Assembly: GCA_031841125.1 (NCBI GenBank)
Contig: CM063109.1
Coordinates: 8,656,321-8,720,320, forward strand
From: Acanthococcus lagerstroemiae
Lineage: Eukaryota > Arthropoda > Insecta > Hemiptera > Eriococcidae
Reading direction: 5' to 3'
Length of the DNA: 64,000 nucleotides
In this document: one piece after another, positions 11,693 through 23,565 of the stretch
Layout: each line of letters opens with the position of its first letter
Position numbering within the stretch: position 1 is the stretch's first letter
The notes under the pieces: model-generated
Seen by the model: the letters and a program-made list of their open reading frames with translations, nothing else
The model's database searches: none
Told to the model about the DNA's origin: nothing
Program-made: the position numbers and the translations under genes

Positions 11693-11975
11693 TTATTTTG
11701 GTTGATAAATATGACTCAGTTCTACTTTTTCAAACTTTCAGAAGAAAATTTGATCCACTTTTAATGGGTCAAAATTGGACTGAATATGCTCAAATGTCCG
11801 TCGGCATGGCTGTCCCCCCAAACGATTTTCATTATTTTTAACTTTTCTCTAAATTTTCAAGCAACGTATTTAAATGGATGAAGGAATCACAAGGTAACAT
11901 TGAAATCGCATCTTCACAGGTGGGAGTCAGTATGGCCAGCTTTGAAAATTGTCCCTAGATTTTTTGTCCATCGGC
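11570..11975 (-). mobile_element. Truncated inverted copy of the 48264-49190 TIR element
   Basis: Starting at the terminus 'ggttattcctcgaaaatg', this stretch is the reverse complement of 48800-49190. Shared landmarks include 'ttgatccacttttaatgggt', 'gctcaaatgtccgtcggcat', and 'gtgggagtcagtatggccag'. It has a 43-base pure T run at about 11648-11690 where the other copy has a short A-rich run. It ends near 11975, missing the other terminus. Confidence 0.8.
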
Positions 11976-12212
11976 AATCCTGTCGAGAGGGAGGGGGAAA
12001 GGGAAGAAATACCCCGGGCCCGGACTTTTAGGAGGACTCGATATTTTTAAAAATACTCAAAGGTCTCCTTGGGAAGGTGTGGTTACTAGTTAATATTTTA
12101 GAAGTTCACCTGTACTACTTGAATGAGCAACTTTCCACAGTTTCAGTATTACCATGTTATTCTAGTCAAAAAATCCGTCCCAGAGGTACCTATATTAATT
12201 TTGCGTGTATTG

Positions 12213-12718
12213 CAGTGGTGGATCTAGAAATTTTCCAAGGAGGGTGTTTTGAAAATAAAACTTTTTCCACCTTCGCCCTCTAAAAAACCGAGATAGATGT
12301 CATTTTAAATAGTTTCTGAAGACAAATTTCATAATAATAAATCGTTTCAAAATGAACATTGTAGACTGTAGTGCTGCAGGTACTAAAAAACAGGAGAAAA
12401 ACTCGAAACTCAAGCGAATCTTTAGTACCTACTACCATTTATTCGTATTCAATGCATTAATAAAAGTATTTTTCGAATGGAAATAAATCAAAAACACGTC
12501 AAAAACTGACGGGGTTTCTTGAAAAACTCATCTAAAATCTCGTCGGGACTTATGCTAGTATTTTTATGAACATAAAGTGAGACGAGGCCTGTAAGTCTGC
12601 TGTGAGTAGTTGTACTTTTCAAGTTATATGTATAATGTGCTTTCGAAATGTGTTTTTCTTCTTCGGTCCTAAGGGGGGTGTCCGAACCCCCAAAACACCC
12701 TCTATAGATCCGCCACTA
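12213..12718. mobile_element. 506-bp hAT-like MITE, CAGTGGTGGATCTA ends
   Basis: The left end 'cagtggtggatctag' mirrors the right end 'atagatccgccacta'. Flanks 12205-12212 'gtgtattg' and 12719-12726 'atatattg' match at 6 of 8. CAGTGGCGGATC-type ends are common among insect hAT MITEs (general knowledge). Subterminal 'gggtgtttt' and 'aaaacaccc' extend the symmetry. Non-coding. Confidence 0.75.
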
Positions 12719-15504
12719 ATATATTGCATATTTGAACTTTATGGTGCATATTTTTGTATATCTTTAGCTCCATTGATGTATATTATATGAGGATATTTCA
12801 ACTTTTTTAGTGCATAAAAATCCTTGCTCTAGTGGCTCAAATAGTTTACGCCATCTAGCGGGCTAAAAAAAAGGAAGTAATTCGTCATTTGCGAGTGTAG
12901 CGCGATAGAATGCATCGAGATCTATAAGAATACGTATTAAACTCATTTTTCGTCAAAATATCACTTAGGTCAAATGTGCATGAGACACTCGATGTTTTCT
13001 ATTTATCCTCTACTCCCGTCAGGTAAATGCCCCAATTTCCAAAATGCAATAAAAATAATAATAAAAATGAATTTAGTGACCCTAGAAACCTAAGAAACGA
13101 TGCCCATATTATGATCTGGACCATTTATTCTCCTTCCCAATCGTTCTCGCTGTCACAGTGAGAGTTCCAATTTTCTTGCTTTGAAAAAATATCAAAACTA
13201 TATTCGATGACCCTAGAAACTTTGGAACTCATTATGTAACTGATGAACCTAGTGACTTTGAGCACCTTTAGTATGTGCCCTTGTTTTCAAATTGGGTACA
13301 ACTCTTGCCATGAAAGTTGGAACAGTGGCACAACACGAAGAACTCAGCTGTAAATATGTGATTGTGGAGGAGGAGGAGGGGCAGAGGGAGAAAACATTCA
13401 CAGGGGTAGAAAGATACGAATATTCGGTCGCGTCACGGTGATGGAGCGCTAGTGTATTTCATCCCGTTTTGTGTACTTCCACTTTTGGCCACCATTTGTA
13501 AAGTAGATGGCGCGCTATGTATTTCATCCCGTTTCTGTCACGTTTCGACCAGATGTCAGCCACTTTGCTGACGCGTCCCAATAGGTTTTCAAAGGTAATT
13601 GGCACCTATCTTCTGCTTATGAAAGTCGGTGAAAATAAGAAGACTGTCCAAAATTCTGCAGTTTAGTTTACAAGGTCTACGCCAATGCCTGGCCCTGTTG
13701 AAGGCTACTTTGATCCATTGTGGTTCCGGGGTTACAGTTGCAGCGAAAATACCCGTTTTGATATTATTTTTTCTCTGCGATTCTTTGTAAAGAAGAAGAA
13801 TACAAAAAATTGACTTTGGAAAGCTTTACACCTCAAGTGTGAGAGACAAGGACTCGCAAGTGTATTTTGAATAAAATTCAAAAATCAAAATGATAACCCA
13901 AATAAAATCGACCTCTGTACTTTGCGAACGAAAGCAATTCCTCTGAGAACAATGTTCAGTTCACTCTCCGCTGTGATTCCAAATGTTGCACATCAGAGGA
14001 GGTCTTAGCCCCAAATTTTGCTCGATGGTCCTGTAGTTCAATACAGAGACGTCCCTCGTGAAGTTTTATGTAGGAAATGTTTTACTTCTTCCGCCCTCCT
14101 CCGGAAATATGGTCGTATCGTCGTAAAACGGCATCGTGCTGACCCCCTTTCCCAGCTTTAGATGATAAGGAAAGTGGTTTTCGATGCAAAAGACGTCCGT
14201 GACACGTATTTCTAATCATCATAATATTATACTAGATGGACGAATTGTCATTTTTGCGATTTCCAATTATTCCAAACTCAATGTTGATGTTATGTTTGCT
14301 ATGAACCGCACTTACCTTTTAAGTGTCATCAAGTAAATTTGGAACATTGGTGCATATGAATATCAGTTACATCGAACAAGGAGTTCTCCGGCCATAAAAT
14401 TCACTTTCGATGTTATTTCGAGTATGCCCTCTACCCCTAGAGCAATACAGGGGCTGCAACCGAGAAATTATCAGTTGGTAGAGTGGGAGTTGGCGCGATG
14501 CCACTGTATGGCCGTACAGAGTTACTTAAGGTGGAAAAGTACAGTGCTTACTGTGTAAAACTGCATGAAGAATAGTTTGCCCCTAGTTTGAAATAGAACG
14601 CATATTTCTTCGGGAAACATCGGAAAACCCAAAAGTTGGAAACAATGCCATTCCCCCTTCCCCCAATAGCCCTCGTCTCACATTTTTACAATACGCCACG
14701 TCTGGGATTGAGAAGAGCGTCAATTGGACTTTAGTGACAGCGGAATCTTTTTTTTTTTTTTACGAAGTGCGGGGTTGTGGTCCCTACGACCGAGCTAGAA
14801 TTCATTGTCGTTACAGATCCGGAGGTTAAGCCTGTGAAACAGACCCTTCGTAATTCTAGAATACTGATTTGACGCCGACGGTGAAATTCGAGGAGAGAAA
14901 GGTATCAGATGTGTTGCATTTTTCCATTTCGATGGAATTAGTCTGCGCTGTAGCAAAACTGTGACAGAGGTAAGTTTCCAGTTTCACTGCCTTTCTGGTT
15001 TCCCAATTACAAGTCTACCATGCAGATCGACGTGTGATATTAGGCGTGCGTTCATGGCAGACATCGAAATGCATATGTCTAACTGGCAACGTTGAAATTT
15101 GACATTGGTTGCAAAAGCAACCCAGATTGCTTTCAATTCGAGCGATAACAGGAGAAGAAAACCTGATAACCAGGGGACACGCCTCTACATGACTTTTCAG
15201 GAGGGATCACGCAGTAAATGTGTTCGACCATTTTGATAAAGATTTTAGCGTGTTATCTTGTATTTTTTCTGCCCTCGTGCTCTAGGAACATGGCCTTCAC
15301 CTCCCTCTCATCCACCAAATAAAGTCAGGTTGGCTGTTTTACCGACTTTTCGGAGAAAAGGGAGGTATTTTTGCATAATTTTCGTTTGAATTCCTTTTTG
15401 GAGCCACTTCTTAGTTTTGGATGGGGAAGAGGCGTAAATTCCAACCGGTGTCGTACAACATCTAGAAAATTTTCAATTAGCTGCCCAGGGTAATCGCGCG
15501 TGTA
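12719..15504. other. No gene; scattered copies of a 'gtgaccctagaaac' motif
   Basis: Between about 13060 and 13270 the motif 'gaatttagtgaccctagaaa' and the variant 'attcgatgaccctagaaact' recur. They relate to the degenerate array at 20710-21180. Two short direct copies of 'gtatttcatcccgttt' lie at about 13455-13540. No coding recognised. Confidence 0.45.
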
Positions 15505-15612
15505 TCTGTTACCGGCCACTGATACGATACTCAAAAGGGTAGTTTTTGGGGTCGGGGGTGCGATGTCTAAGGGGCCAATTTGACATGCGTGCATCGCCAC
15601 ACGTCCCACCAC
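15505..15612. repeat. Interspersed repeat shared with 27632-27735
   Basis: 'gatacgatactcaaaagggt' with 'ggtgcgatgtctaaggggcc' corresponds to 'gatgtgatactcgaaagggt' with 'ggtgtggtgtctgaggagcc' near 27640. Same orientation, diverged. At 27.6 kb it lies next to a SINE, so it may be part of a larger composite repeat. Confidence 0.65.
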
Positions 15613-16029
15613 ACCATCTGTAACATCAGTTGAAGCCAGAAAACAGTTGGTAGTTTATAAATGTCGAAACTCGATGCACATAAATATGTACTTTTCGTAA
15701 CAGAAGCGAGTGACTGGAAAGCAGCGTACGAATATCATCGATCGGGCTGAAATTTTGCTTGCGTTCACTCGGTGCCAAATGACAACTGTTGAGCACCGGA
15801 TCAGCTGTTTCTAGTTGGAAGAGAGAAAAGACGAGAAGTCGTTCGCGAATTTTTGAGGCAAATGAAGGGGATATCGAATAGAGTTACTGAGGAAAGTTGC
15901 TCGGTATTCGTCTGGTGTGTGTATGTAGGGGGGGGGGCACACTTGAGGGATATTGCTTGCAAAGAATTACATAGAATTTTACCTTTTCTTTCATACAGAG
16001 TAGCCACTTGGTCAGTTTAGCATTTTATA

Positions 16030-16310
16030 TGTTTTTACTACTGGGTATACTTGAGCAAAAACCGTAACACTCCTGTTACTGTGACGTCATACTACTGGGT
16101 ATACTTGAGCGGAAACTGTATCAGCCCCCCGTAACACTCTTCTTACTATGACATCATACTAGTGAGTATACTTGAGCGAAAATTGTGTTCATACATTTCC
16201 ATGGAAATTTATTTCTTCCAGCCAGGGTTGTACTTGAGCGAAAACCTTCACGCCCCCCTCGACACGCTCCCCCCGACACGAAGCCAGCGCCCTTTCGAGC
16301 ATTACCTCAA
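16030..16310. repeat. Irregular tandem 'gtatacttgagcgaaaaccgt' repeat
   Basis: Four diverged copies of 'gggtatacttgagcgaaaac' lie at about 16043, 16093, 16164 and 16224, the first two followed by 'tgtgacgtcatactac'-type spacers. The array also holds 'tttccatggaaat', and ends with 'ccctttcgagcattacctca', a piece shared with the SINEs at 27.8 and 31.8 kb. A related array is at 25990-26360. Confidence 0.75.
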
Positions 16311-16451
16311 AGTTTTCAATCTTCAGTCATTTTTTTTTTTTTTTTTTTGAAAGTATGATCATTAAGTCATCTTTTTCATTTTCCTCCACCAAAACATCAA
16401 AATAATATTGTGGCTAAACTTCCAAACTTCCAAACTCTTAACTGGAAGTTC

Positions 16452-16849
16452 CAGTATTGCTGGACAAAAAGATTTTTTGTCATTTTGTCAGACGAGTATT
16501 TCATCTTTTTCTGTTATGTCATGAGTCTTGTCATCTTCGGCGTTTTGTTATTGTCTTCCTTTTTGTTATATCGCTTAGCATAGTCTACTGTCAATAGCAG
16601 GTCGCTTAGCATAATCTGTCACCAATTATTAGGTTTGTTGTTTACAGTACTTTATCATTTAATTGTTGACGAAATGTCAGAACATAATTTTTTTGTCATT
16701 TTGTTGTGCCATTGGATTCATTTTTTTGTTTATGTCATTGACGAAACGGTCCTGACAAAATACGATTTAAAATTTCGTCATATGATATTGACAATTTTTT
16801 GAAAATGTAATTTTCATTTCGTCATTTTGTTTTATGTCTGACAACACTG
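16452..16849. mobile_element. 398-bp hAT-like MITE, CAGTATTG/CAACACTG ends
   Basis: The left end 'cagtattgctggacaaaaag' and right end 'gtctgacaacactg' are imperfect inverted repeats. Flanks 16444-16451 'ggaagttc' and 16850-16857 'ggaaattc' match at 7 of 8, as expected for an 8-bp hAT duplication. The interior is rich in 'ttttgtcattttgtc'. Relatives lie at 50702 (truncated) and 57819-58964 (longer). Confidence 0.8.
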
Positions 16850-17282
16850 GGAAATTCAAATCCCATCTACAGTTAATTTTTTAATTGGAAATATTTTCCT
16901 AAAAATTATTAACAGTAATTTTTTATAATTAAAATTAATTTTTTAATTTAAGATTTTTATCTTTTATTAATTCGAAATTAATTTAATTTAAATTTTTGAA
17001 TATTTATATAAATATTTATAGCAAGTAAATTTTCCTCCTCTACGTGTATCAGCGTTAATGGTATCAGATGCTTTGTTTCCTTCAAGAAGTGTTAGGAATA
17101 ACTCCAGATATCAAGTTCTCTTGTCTTAATGATGCTACAACCAGAACTGAAATCCTGCGGGTATTGAAAGTAGTCGCAAGTAATTTTAGTTTGTGATCCT
17201 GTGACGATGTAACTTCTCTGTTCAACGCCATGTTTTCCAAAACTCAGAAAATAGAAACCATGACCTAACAAAAGCTCGATAC

Positions 17283-18206
17283 CAGGGTGTCTACAGGGTC
17301 AAGTAAGTCAAGTAAAAGTCAAGTACTCAAAGAAAAAGTCAAGCGGTAAAGTAAAAGTCAAGTATTTTCTCAAAATTCTTCTACAGGTCAAGTAATGTTG
17401 ATTATATGAATGACTAGGATCGATGAATGAACTAAAAAATAACAAAGCTAGAAGTAAAATCTTTTGTTCCAATTTTCAATAATTGTAATTTGTTCTTCTT
17501 AATTATTTGCGTCATATAGCATATTAGACTAATTTTGCAGGCTTACGATTTGGTGAACTGCCTGCATGTTCCTGCTTAAAGCGCGTATTTTCGCAGTCCT
17601 ATTTAAAGTCAAACTTATAAGCAGGAACGTACTGAATAGCTTATCCTGGGGCAGGGGGGGGCAAAAATTGTGAAAGACTTAACTGACTCAACCCAAAATT
17701 TCCAAGTATTAAAGCATCAAAACAAATTCAATTTTTTCAACTGATCACTCAACTCAAAATTCTCAAATATGAAGGCCAAAAAGAAAAAAAACTTTTGACT
17801 TATTGGATTTTCCCAACTTCTCAACCCAATTCCCAAGTGTCAAAGCAAGCAAAAAAACAACAACAAAAAAACACTTTTGACTGACTTATTGGATTTTTCC
17901 AACTGATGACTCAACTCGGAATTCCCAAATATCAAAGTTAAAAAAAAAAACTTTTGACTTGTCGGATTTTCTCATCTTCTCAACTTAATTCCCAAGTGTC
18001 AAAGCAAGTAAAAATAATGGAAAAATTTTTTTTGACTTGTTGGATTTTTCCAACTCAGCCTAACTGAAATGGTAAATGTTTCCAATTGCTGAGTGAAAAA
18101 TTCTTACGGGGGGGGGGGGTTGCCCCTACTCCCTATCGGTACGTCCCTGTTTATAGGTCAAATAAAAGTCAAGTATTTCGATTTTCCAAATTGTGTAGAC
18201 ACCCTG
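17283..18206. mobile_element. Outer hAT-like element, CAGGGTGTCTAC ends, carrying a nested MITE
   Basis: The left end 'cagggtgtctac' matches the right end 'gtagacaccctg' exactly. Both subterminal zones contain 'aaaagtcaagta' repeats. 'gatac' flanks on both sides; a full 8-bp duplication is not clear. The interior is interrupted by a separate element at 17622-18149. A lone right-hand end of the same style ('ttgacaccctg') occurs at 40974-40984. Confidence 0.7.
17622..18149. mobile_element. Nested copy of the CAGGGACGTACC MITE
   Basis: The ends 'caggaacgtac' and 'ggtacgtccctg' match the element at 6422-6718, as do the internal 'aactgactcaac' and 'ggatttttccaactc' motifs. Flanks 17614-17621 'cttataag' and 18150-18157 'tttatagg' match at 6 of 8. 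It is longer than the 6422 copy because the internal A-rich/'gactt' unit is repeated more times. It sits inside the outer element, so it is the younger insertion. Confidence 0.75.
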
Positions 18207-19740
18207 GATACCTAATTACCGAAGAGTAATACCTATTATTCTCTTCTGTTCGATGCAACGTCCAATGTTGCTAATAAGAGAGAGTTATAATTTTGTATTA
18301 GATTTTGGTCTAAAAGTAAGAAATAGGTGATGGTTTGCTCATTTAGAAAGAATTTTCGTAGGCTCTGTTGAAGCTAAAGTCATTCTTCAAACCATTTGGT
18401 CGGCTATGGATTAAAGCTCACTTACTGCTGAAAACCTTGTTAATGTTGGGCTCAAATGGTCCCAGTATTAACAAATCGGTGCTCGTTATATTCAGTGAGA
18501 AAGCAAAAGTTAGATGTATACGTTCTAAAAGTTTATTGAACATAGAAATGTGCAACATGTACGCGAATCAATCAAACAAAAAATAAAAAAATGCGACCAT
18601 TGAGTCTTTGTTTCGTTTACCTTAAAAAGCTCGGGGAAGGGACCTGAACGGGTAGATACGTCGTAAATCAGGCGTTGGTATGGTTACGTGTTGTGGCCTA
18701 AAACGTATTTATTCTCTAAGAAGTAGTTTCCCTGTGGAAGAATATGTTTTTTCAGGCCCGAGGGAGGGGTGAGGGGTTTAATCTCCTACTTTCTCCATGT
18801 AAGCACTTTTTGCGTGATTGACCTGTGTGCCCAATCGATTTCCTCTGGGCAGTGATGCAAATCTGTACTTCCGCTGGTTGGGGAAGGGGGCATTCTTCAT
18901 CGCAGGTTGACAAATGCAAGCAAAAAAAAAAAAAAAAAGTTTCTTGTCTCTGAAATACCTCATACCTCAAGAGGCGTCTTAATTCCTATTTCCTATATGT
19001 TTATGCCTAAAATGTAAGAAATTGTATTCAGTAGCATTTATCCAGGGGGTTAATTGCCCTCTTCTCCTCCTGACGATCGCCACCACTACTTAGAGGTCTC
19101 AATTTCTATACTCGAGAAACTAAAAAGAGAACAACCGGACCGATTCAAGATGTTTTCGAGATGTACTAAATTATTCTTTTCAAATTTGAGCAGCGTCCGC
19201 CGTGATTGAATTTTAAAGATGCTCTGTCGAACCAGTGCATCTGTGTAGTGTGGCGTCTGTCTTAGCCGCCATAATAACGCTTATTGCAATTTTGCCAAAA
19301 CCAAAGGTGCGAATACAAACGCGTTTATTTCTTCACGTTTCGTCGGCGGACCATTCATAAAGATGACCCGTTGTGTGTGACCTGCGTAGTTAACGATGAC
19401 AGAAGTGTAGTAACGATTTAGAAATGTTTTGACACACGATGTGAATTGAATCGCCATTGTATGACTGTTTATGACGTCTTCGCAATGGCGCGTTTTTTGC
19501 ACCGTGTACAGCGTACCGTGGCGTTAGCGATCTAGAAGCTTCTTGGCAATTCAGAAAGGGCGACAGCAGTATTCGATATCGTAAGTGTGCCCAAATCGAA
19601 AATTCTTCGCGAACTTGCCGCCTGTCAGAGCCAGTAGATACTAGTCTGTATGCAATCTGCATAGTATGAAAGGTGCCATACATTTTTTGATGCAAAGGTG
19701 CCACTTGACACATTGTAGTTAAGACCCTGAAAAAATACAT
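18207..19740. other. No gene seen
   Basis: Mixed sequence with a poly-A run near 18918-18938 and no element ends I can pair. The short ORFs are on conflicting strands and unrecognised. Confidence 0.45.
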
Positions 19741-19743
19741 AAG

Positions 19744-20256
19744 GCTGTCGCTAAGTAACTGAGACTAAAATTTGTACGGCCCACCAACGCTACCTATCGG
19801 CGTTTCAACGCAGTAGGGGAATAATTTGGTGCATTAGCTATCGATTGAGACCACGTAGAGCTCATTTGATTGAAAACTCGCTGTTGCAGACCAATTTGAA
19901 AGAAACCATATGCGTTGACCCCTCCAGGGTTTTTAAAGAAGAAAAAAAAACCATACTATTACAAAATTTTTTATTAATCATCATCTTCATTAAGTACACG
20001 AATATCTTTTTCAAAATAAGCCCCATTCATGGCTATACAGGCGTCCATTCATTCTTACCATTTATCGAAGGTTTTCGCGTGTTCCGCCGACGGTAACAAG
20101 GAGAAAAACATCTGCGCCACGGTGATGACTTCTTAATTCGTGTTGAATTGACGGCCACGTAAGGCTGTCTTCAGTTGAGGAAATAACCAAGAGGTGCTAG
20201 GGGCGAGGTCAGGACTATACGGGGTGGGGGTGAATTGTGATTTTTTTAGAAGTCAA
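19744..20256 (-). pseudogene. Mariner-family transposase remnant, C-terminal part (copy A)
   Basis: Read on the minus strand, the stretch encodes the C-terminus of a mariner-type (DD34D class) transposase: a degraded catalytic region upstream, then a segment reading MDACIAMNGAYFEKDIRV near 20045-20000, and a stop shortly after. At least two in-frame stops and a frameshift break it. The plus-strand left edge 'ggctgtcgctaagtaactga' is likely the 3' terminal repeat. It closely parallels copy B at 21535-22024. It is dead and non-autonomous. Confidence 0.8.
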
Positions 20257-20394
20257 ACATGCATTATGCATAATAATCGCTATAAAATGTACTGATTGTA
20301 GTTAATACGAGACTATAACAGCGAAATTTTACAATACGTTTGGAAAAGAAACCAACCCTCGTCGTGTGTCACCAATTCTTTCGTCATTTTGACC

Positions 20395-20592
20395 AATTCT
20401 TTGGCAAACGTTACATCGGAATCCGGAGGTCCTGGGTTCGAGCCCACGTAGCAACTCGCCAAATTCAGACCTGGGCTGGGTTTTCGATGAGAAGGAAAGA
20501 GGGCTAAGACAGCCCTGACAGCCTCCCCGACGTCTCTGAAGTAATGTTCGAAAGAGCAAATTCCAGGGCTCGGGTTAAGAGCATATTAGAAA
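20395..20592 (+). mobile_element. tRNA-derived SINE, 5'-truncated, sense
   Basis: A Pol III box B-like 'gggttcgagcccacgtagca' near 20436 is followed by the same tail as the SINEs at 27.8 and 31.8 kb ('gggctaagacagccctgaca', 'gacgtctctgaagtaatg'). The box A half is missing or too diverged. Homologous copies at 27820-28028 and 31842-32034 run antisense. Confidence 0.75.
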
Positions 20593-20709
20593 AAGAATAT
20601 ATAAGCCGGTTGCAGTATTACACCTGACTGTATTTGGGGACCTCCTCTCTCCCACGTTCTCTACATGCCAAGCTCTTCCTCACTTACGTGTCGCAATCTC
20701 CAAGCAAAG

Positions 20710-21180
20710 GTGAAATCCATATTGAAATTAAATTCGATAACCTTGAAAACCTGTAAGTGACATCATTTAATGGCGTATCCTCCTCCTCCCCCCTATTCCT
20801 AAGTGTCATAGTTTTCAGGTTCTGGTAAAACTAATATGGAAATCGAATTCAGTGACCCTGAAGACTTACGAATGTATTTAACGATGAATTTACCTCTCCC
20901 CCTTCTATTACACTCCTAGATGCTACAACTTTCAATGTACGGTTGTGTACTGGTATTAAAATCGAATGTGGCAACTCTAATAACCTATGAAACGACATAC
21001 ATGTTGCATTTTGTGAAAAACTGAATTCTCCACTCCCTCCCAGGTGCCACAGCTCGAAAATTATGATTTAATAATCAGAAATTGGTTCCGTTACCCTAAA
21101 AGCGCGTAAAAGGAGATCCATATTGCATTTTATGGAAATTATGAGCTCCGCCCCCTCCCAGGGCCTCAGTTTTAAATTTA
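20710..21180. repeat. Degenerate tandem array, about 120-bp unit, four units
   Basis: Each unit has a 'tggaaatcgaattcagtgac'-like block, then 'ccctgaagacttacgaa'-like sequence, then a pyrimidine-rich 'ccctccca' block followed by a 'tgccacagctttca'-like block. Units are strongly diverged. The same motif is scattered near 13.0-13.3 kb. Confidence 0.65.
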
Positions 21181-21422
21181 CAGGCAACCCGTCATCGAAT
21201 TCTGCGATCTTGAACCTTCCACAGTCGATGTCACGAATCGATGATCGAGCCAATGGAAGTTGTAAAAAATTATAATGAAAAAGTGATTTATGATGCTAAA
21301 AAACACAGAAAAACACGAACCATGTTAAAATGTGATGTCTCAGAGGAGGGGATTGGGTGATGAAAAATTCCAGTGATTGGTAGATAGGGATGTATAGAAG
21401 TGGGCGTGGGAGATACGTAGGT

Positions 21423-21500
21423 CAGTGGCGTATTTAAGGGGGGTCGGGTTCAAACCCCCCTCCCTATGGCCAAAAAAAGCTCTAATAATATCAAAAATAT
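21423..21500. mobile_element. Solo hAT-like left end (CAGTGGCGTATTTAAGG)
   Basis: 'cagtggcgtatttaaggggg' followed by 'tcgggttcaaaccccccctc'-like sequence is a typical insect hAT MITE end. No matching inverted end was found, so this is a fragment. A similar single end, 'cagtggtggatacagggggt', occurs at 22603. Confidence 0.5.
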
Positions 21501-21534
21501 GCTCATTTAATTTTTTTTTTTTTTTTTTTTTTTA

Positions 21535-22024
21535 ACGCTACCTATCGGCATTTCAACGCAGTAGGGGGATAATTTGGTTCATTAGCTAACAATTGAGACC
21601 ATGCCGAGCTCATTTGATTGAAAACTCGCTGTTCCAGACCAATTTGAAAAAAAACCATATGTGTTGACCCCTCCAGGTTTTTTAAAGATTTTTTTTTAAA
21701 GTAGGAAAAAAACATACAATTACAAAATTCTTTATCACTCATCATCTTCATCAAGTACACGAATATCTTTTTCAAAATAAGCGCCATTCATGGTTATACA
21801 GGCGTCCATTCGTTCTTGCCATTTATCAAATGTTTTCACGTATTCTGCCGCCGGTAAGGAGGAGAAAAACATCTGCACTGCAGTGATGCGATGCGACTTC
21901 TTGATTCGTGTTGAATTAACGACCCCGTAAGGCTGTCTTTAGTTGAGGAAACAACCAAAAGTCGCAGGGGGCGAGGTCAGAACTATACAGGGGGTGGGAG
22001 TGAATTGTGATTTTTTTAGAAGTC
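21535..22024 (-). pseudogene. Mariner-family transposase remnant (copy B)
   Basis: On the minus strand it encodes LYSSDLAPCDFWLFPQLKTA near 21988-21930. This is the mariner signature around the third catalytic Asp (…SPDLAPCDF…LFP.LK). Further on come FDKWQERMDACITMNGAYF and the stop at the DEDDE-TGA terminus near 21733. One stop and one frameshift interrupt it. It begins abruptly next to poly-T at 21510-21533. It forms a head-to-head pair with copy C immediately to its right. Confidence 0.85.
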
Positions 22025-22316
22025 ATCACCGCGGCGCAGATGTTTTTCTCCTCCTTACCGGCGGTGGAATACGCGAAAACGGTGTAATCGTATGCTTATT
22101 TTCCTTCTTTAAAAAAATCTTTAAAAAACCTGTAGTAGTCAGCGCATATGGTTTTTTTCAAATTGGTCGTGAACAGCGAGTTTTCAGTCAAATGAGCTCG
22201 GCGTAGTCTCAATCGATAGCTAATGAACCAAATTATCCCCCTACTGTGTTGAAACGCCGATAGGTAGCGCTGGTGGGCCGTACGAATTTTAGTCTCGGTT
22301 ACTTAGCGACAACCTT
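22025..22316 (+). pseudogene. Mariner-family transposase remnant (copy C), inverted to copy B
   Basis: Begins at 'atcaccgcggcgcagatg', encoding ITAAQMFFSSLPAVEYAKT on the plus strand, homologous to the segment after the DFW motif in copy B. The 'WQERMDACI…YFEKDIRV' segment is deleted. It ends with the shared 3' part, 'gccgataggtagcgctggtg', and the probable terminal repeat 'cggttacttagcgacaacct'. Together with copy B it forms a partial inverted repeat. Confidence 0.8.
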
Positions 22317-22602
22317 TGTACTTGCGCCCATTCGGTTCCCTGAAATCGGGACGATTACCAAAATGTCAAAAATTCAGTTTTTTCGCACAAGGTTTGTGTT
22401 GAGTATTCCTTTACAGGACTCATTTCTCACCATCAATTGGGGTGTTGGGTGCTCCAAGGCCGATACGACAAATTGCAGGAGACCATTTTATCGGACAGTT
22501 TAGGGTAGGTTAATTTTGCTGTTTAAATTTGTGCAGTACGACGTGCGGTTGAGAAGCTATTGAAGAAAAACTGAGGAACGTGACACGTATGACCCTCTTG
22601 AG

Positions 22603-22745
22603 CAGTGGTGGATACAGGGGGTTCGGACCCCGGCTCTCAGATCTAAATCTGTCTTTTTTCTATAACATTTTTAATTCGAAGCCTCCCTCCCAATTATTTT
22701 CTGTATCTGCTCCTGCTCTTGGGAGAGGAAGGGGGAGTCAACGTG
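22603..22745. mobile_element. Solo hAT-like end (CAGTGGTGGATACAGG)
   Basis: 'cagtggtggatacagggggt' followed by 'tcggaccccggctctcagat' resembles the 12213 element's left end. No partner end was found within several hundred bases. Confidence 0.45.
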
Positions 22746-23565
22746 GTATCCAGAAATGGCAGTATTTCTCTGAATAGTTCTTAGGATCTTGACTACAAAT
22801 ATGCCATGTAACCCGTTGCGTCAAAAAATACTGGGTACATTCAACTAGCACTCGGACTAATATGGAGTTCGTTCTACGTCACCATTTTCGAACACCACTT
22901 TCGGCGAATACGCACAGGCATTCGATGGCTGGCGTGAAAAATACACGTAACAGCGCTATTATTACCAATTTTAATCGTACACCGTTCGATTAGTCTTTCC
23001 ACGAAGTCGCACGACGACGATGTGTTAATAATATTCGCTTTCGACAACCAGACCCGCGGTGTCTCGTTTCTCGGAAGCGATAATTACTGACAACTTCGAC
23101 CGTGCATAAGTCTGCGGTCTGCAGACACCGAGTTCGAAGACGAAGTTAGGCGTATTCGGTGGTAGATAGCTGAGTACTGTGTACTGTATCCGTGGGTCTG
23201 TAAACGAATCTTCTTTCTGTGATACCGTCACCAAGATAGCAGCGAGTTTGACTTTCCAGTTAATGGCTACTTTCTTTCCGGGTGGGGGGCAAATCTCCAC
23301 CGAAATGAACGAGTCCGAACGAGATGACCGCTACGTCTCTCCTTGAGGAACAAAACTGCACCCACCTGGTAGGGCCTGATCCAGGGTCGTCAGTTCAGTT
23401 GGAAGATTCGGCAAATTTTCAGTTGTCACCCCCCTAGAAAAAACAGCTAGTTTCGTCTGCTTGAACTTTTCTAGAGTAAAGAAAGCATCTTTTTTCTCCT
23501 TCCCTACCCCTTCTTCATATCAAAATAATTCTTGATCTTGCGTCTTGTTCATGGATGACATTGTA
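22746..23565. other. No gene seen; relatively CpG-containing unique sequence
   Basis: The stretch 22860-23330 is richer in C, G and CpG than its surroundings and shows no repeat similarity within this window. No ORF is convincing. It could be an unrecognised exon or a regulatory stretch. Confidence 0.35.
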
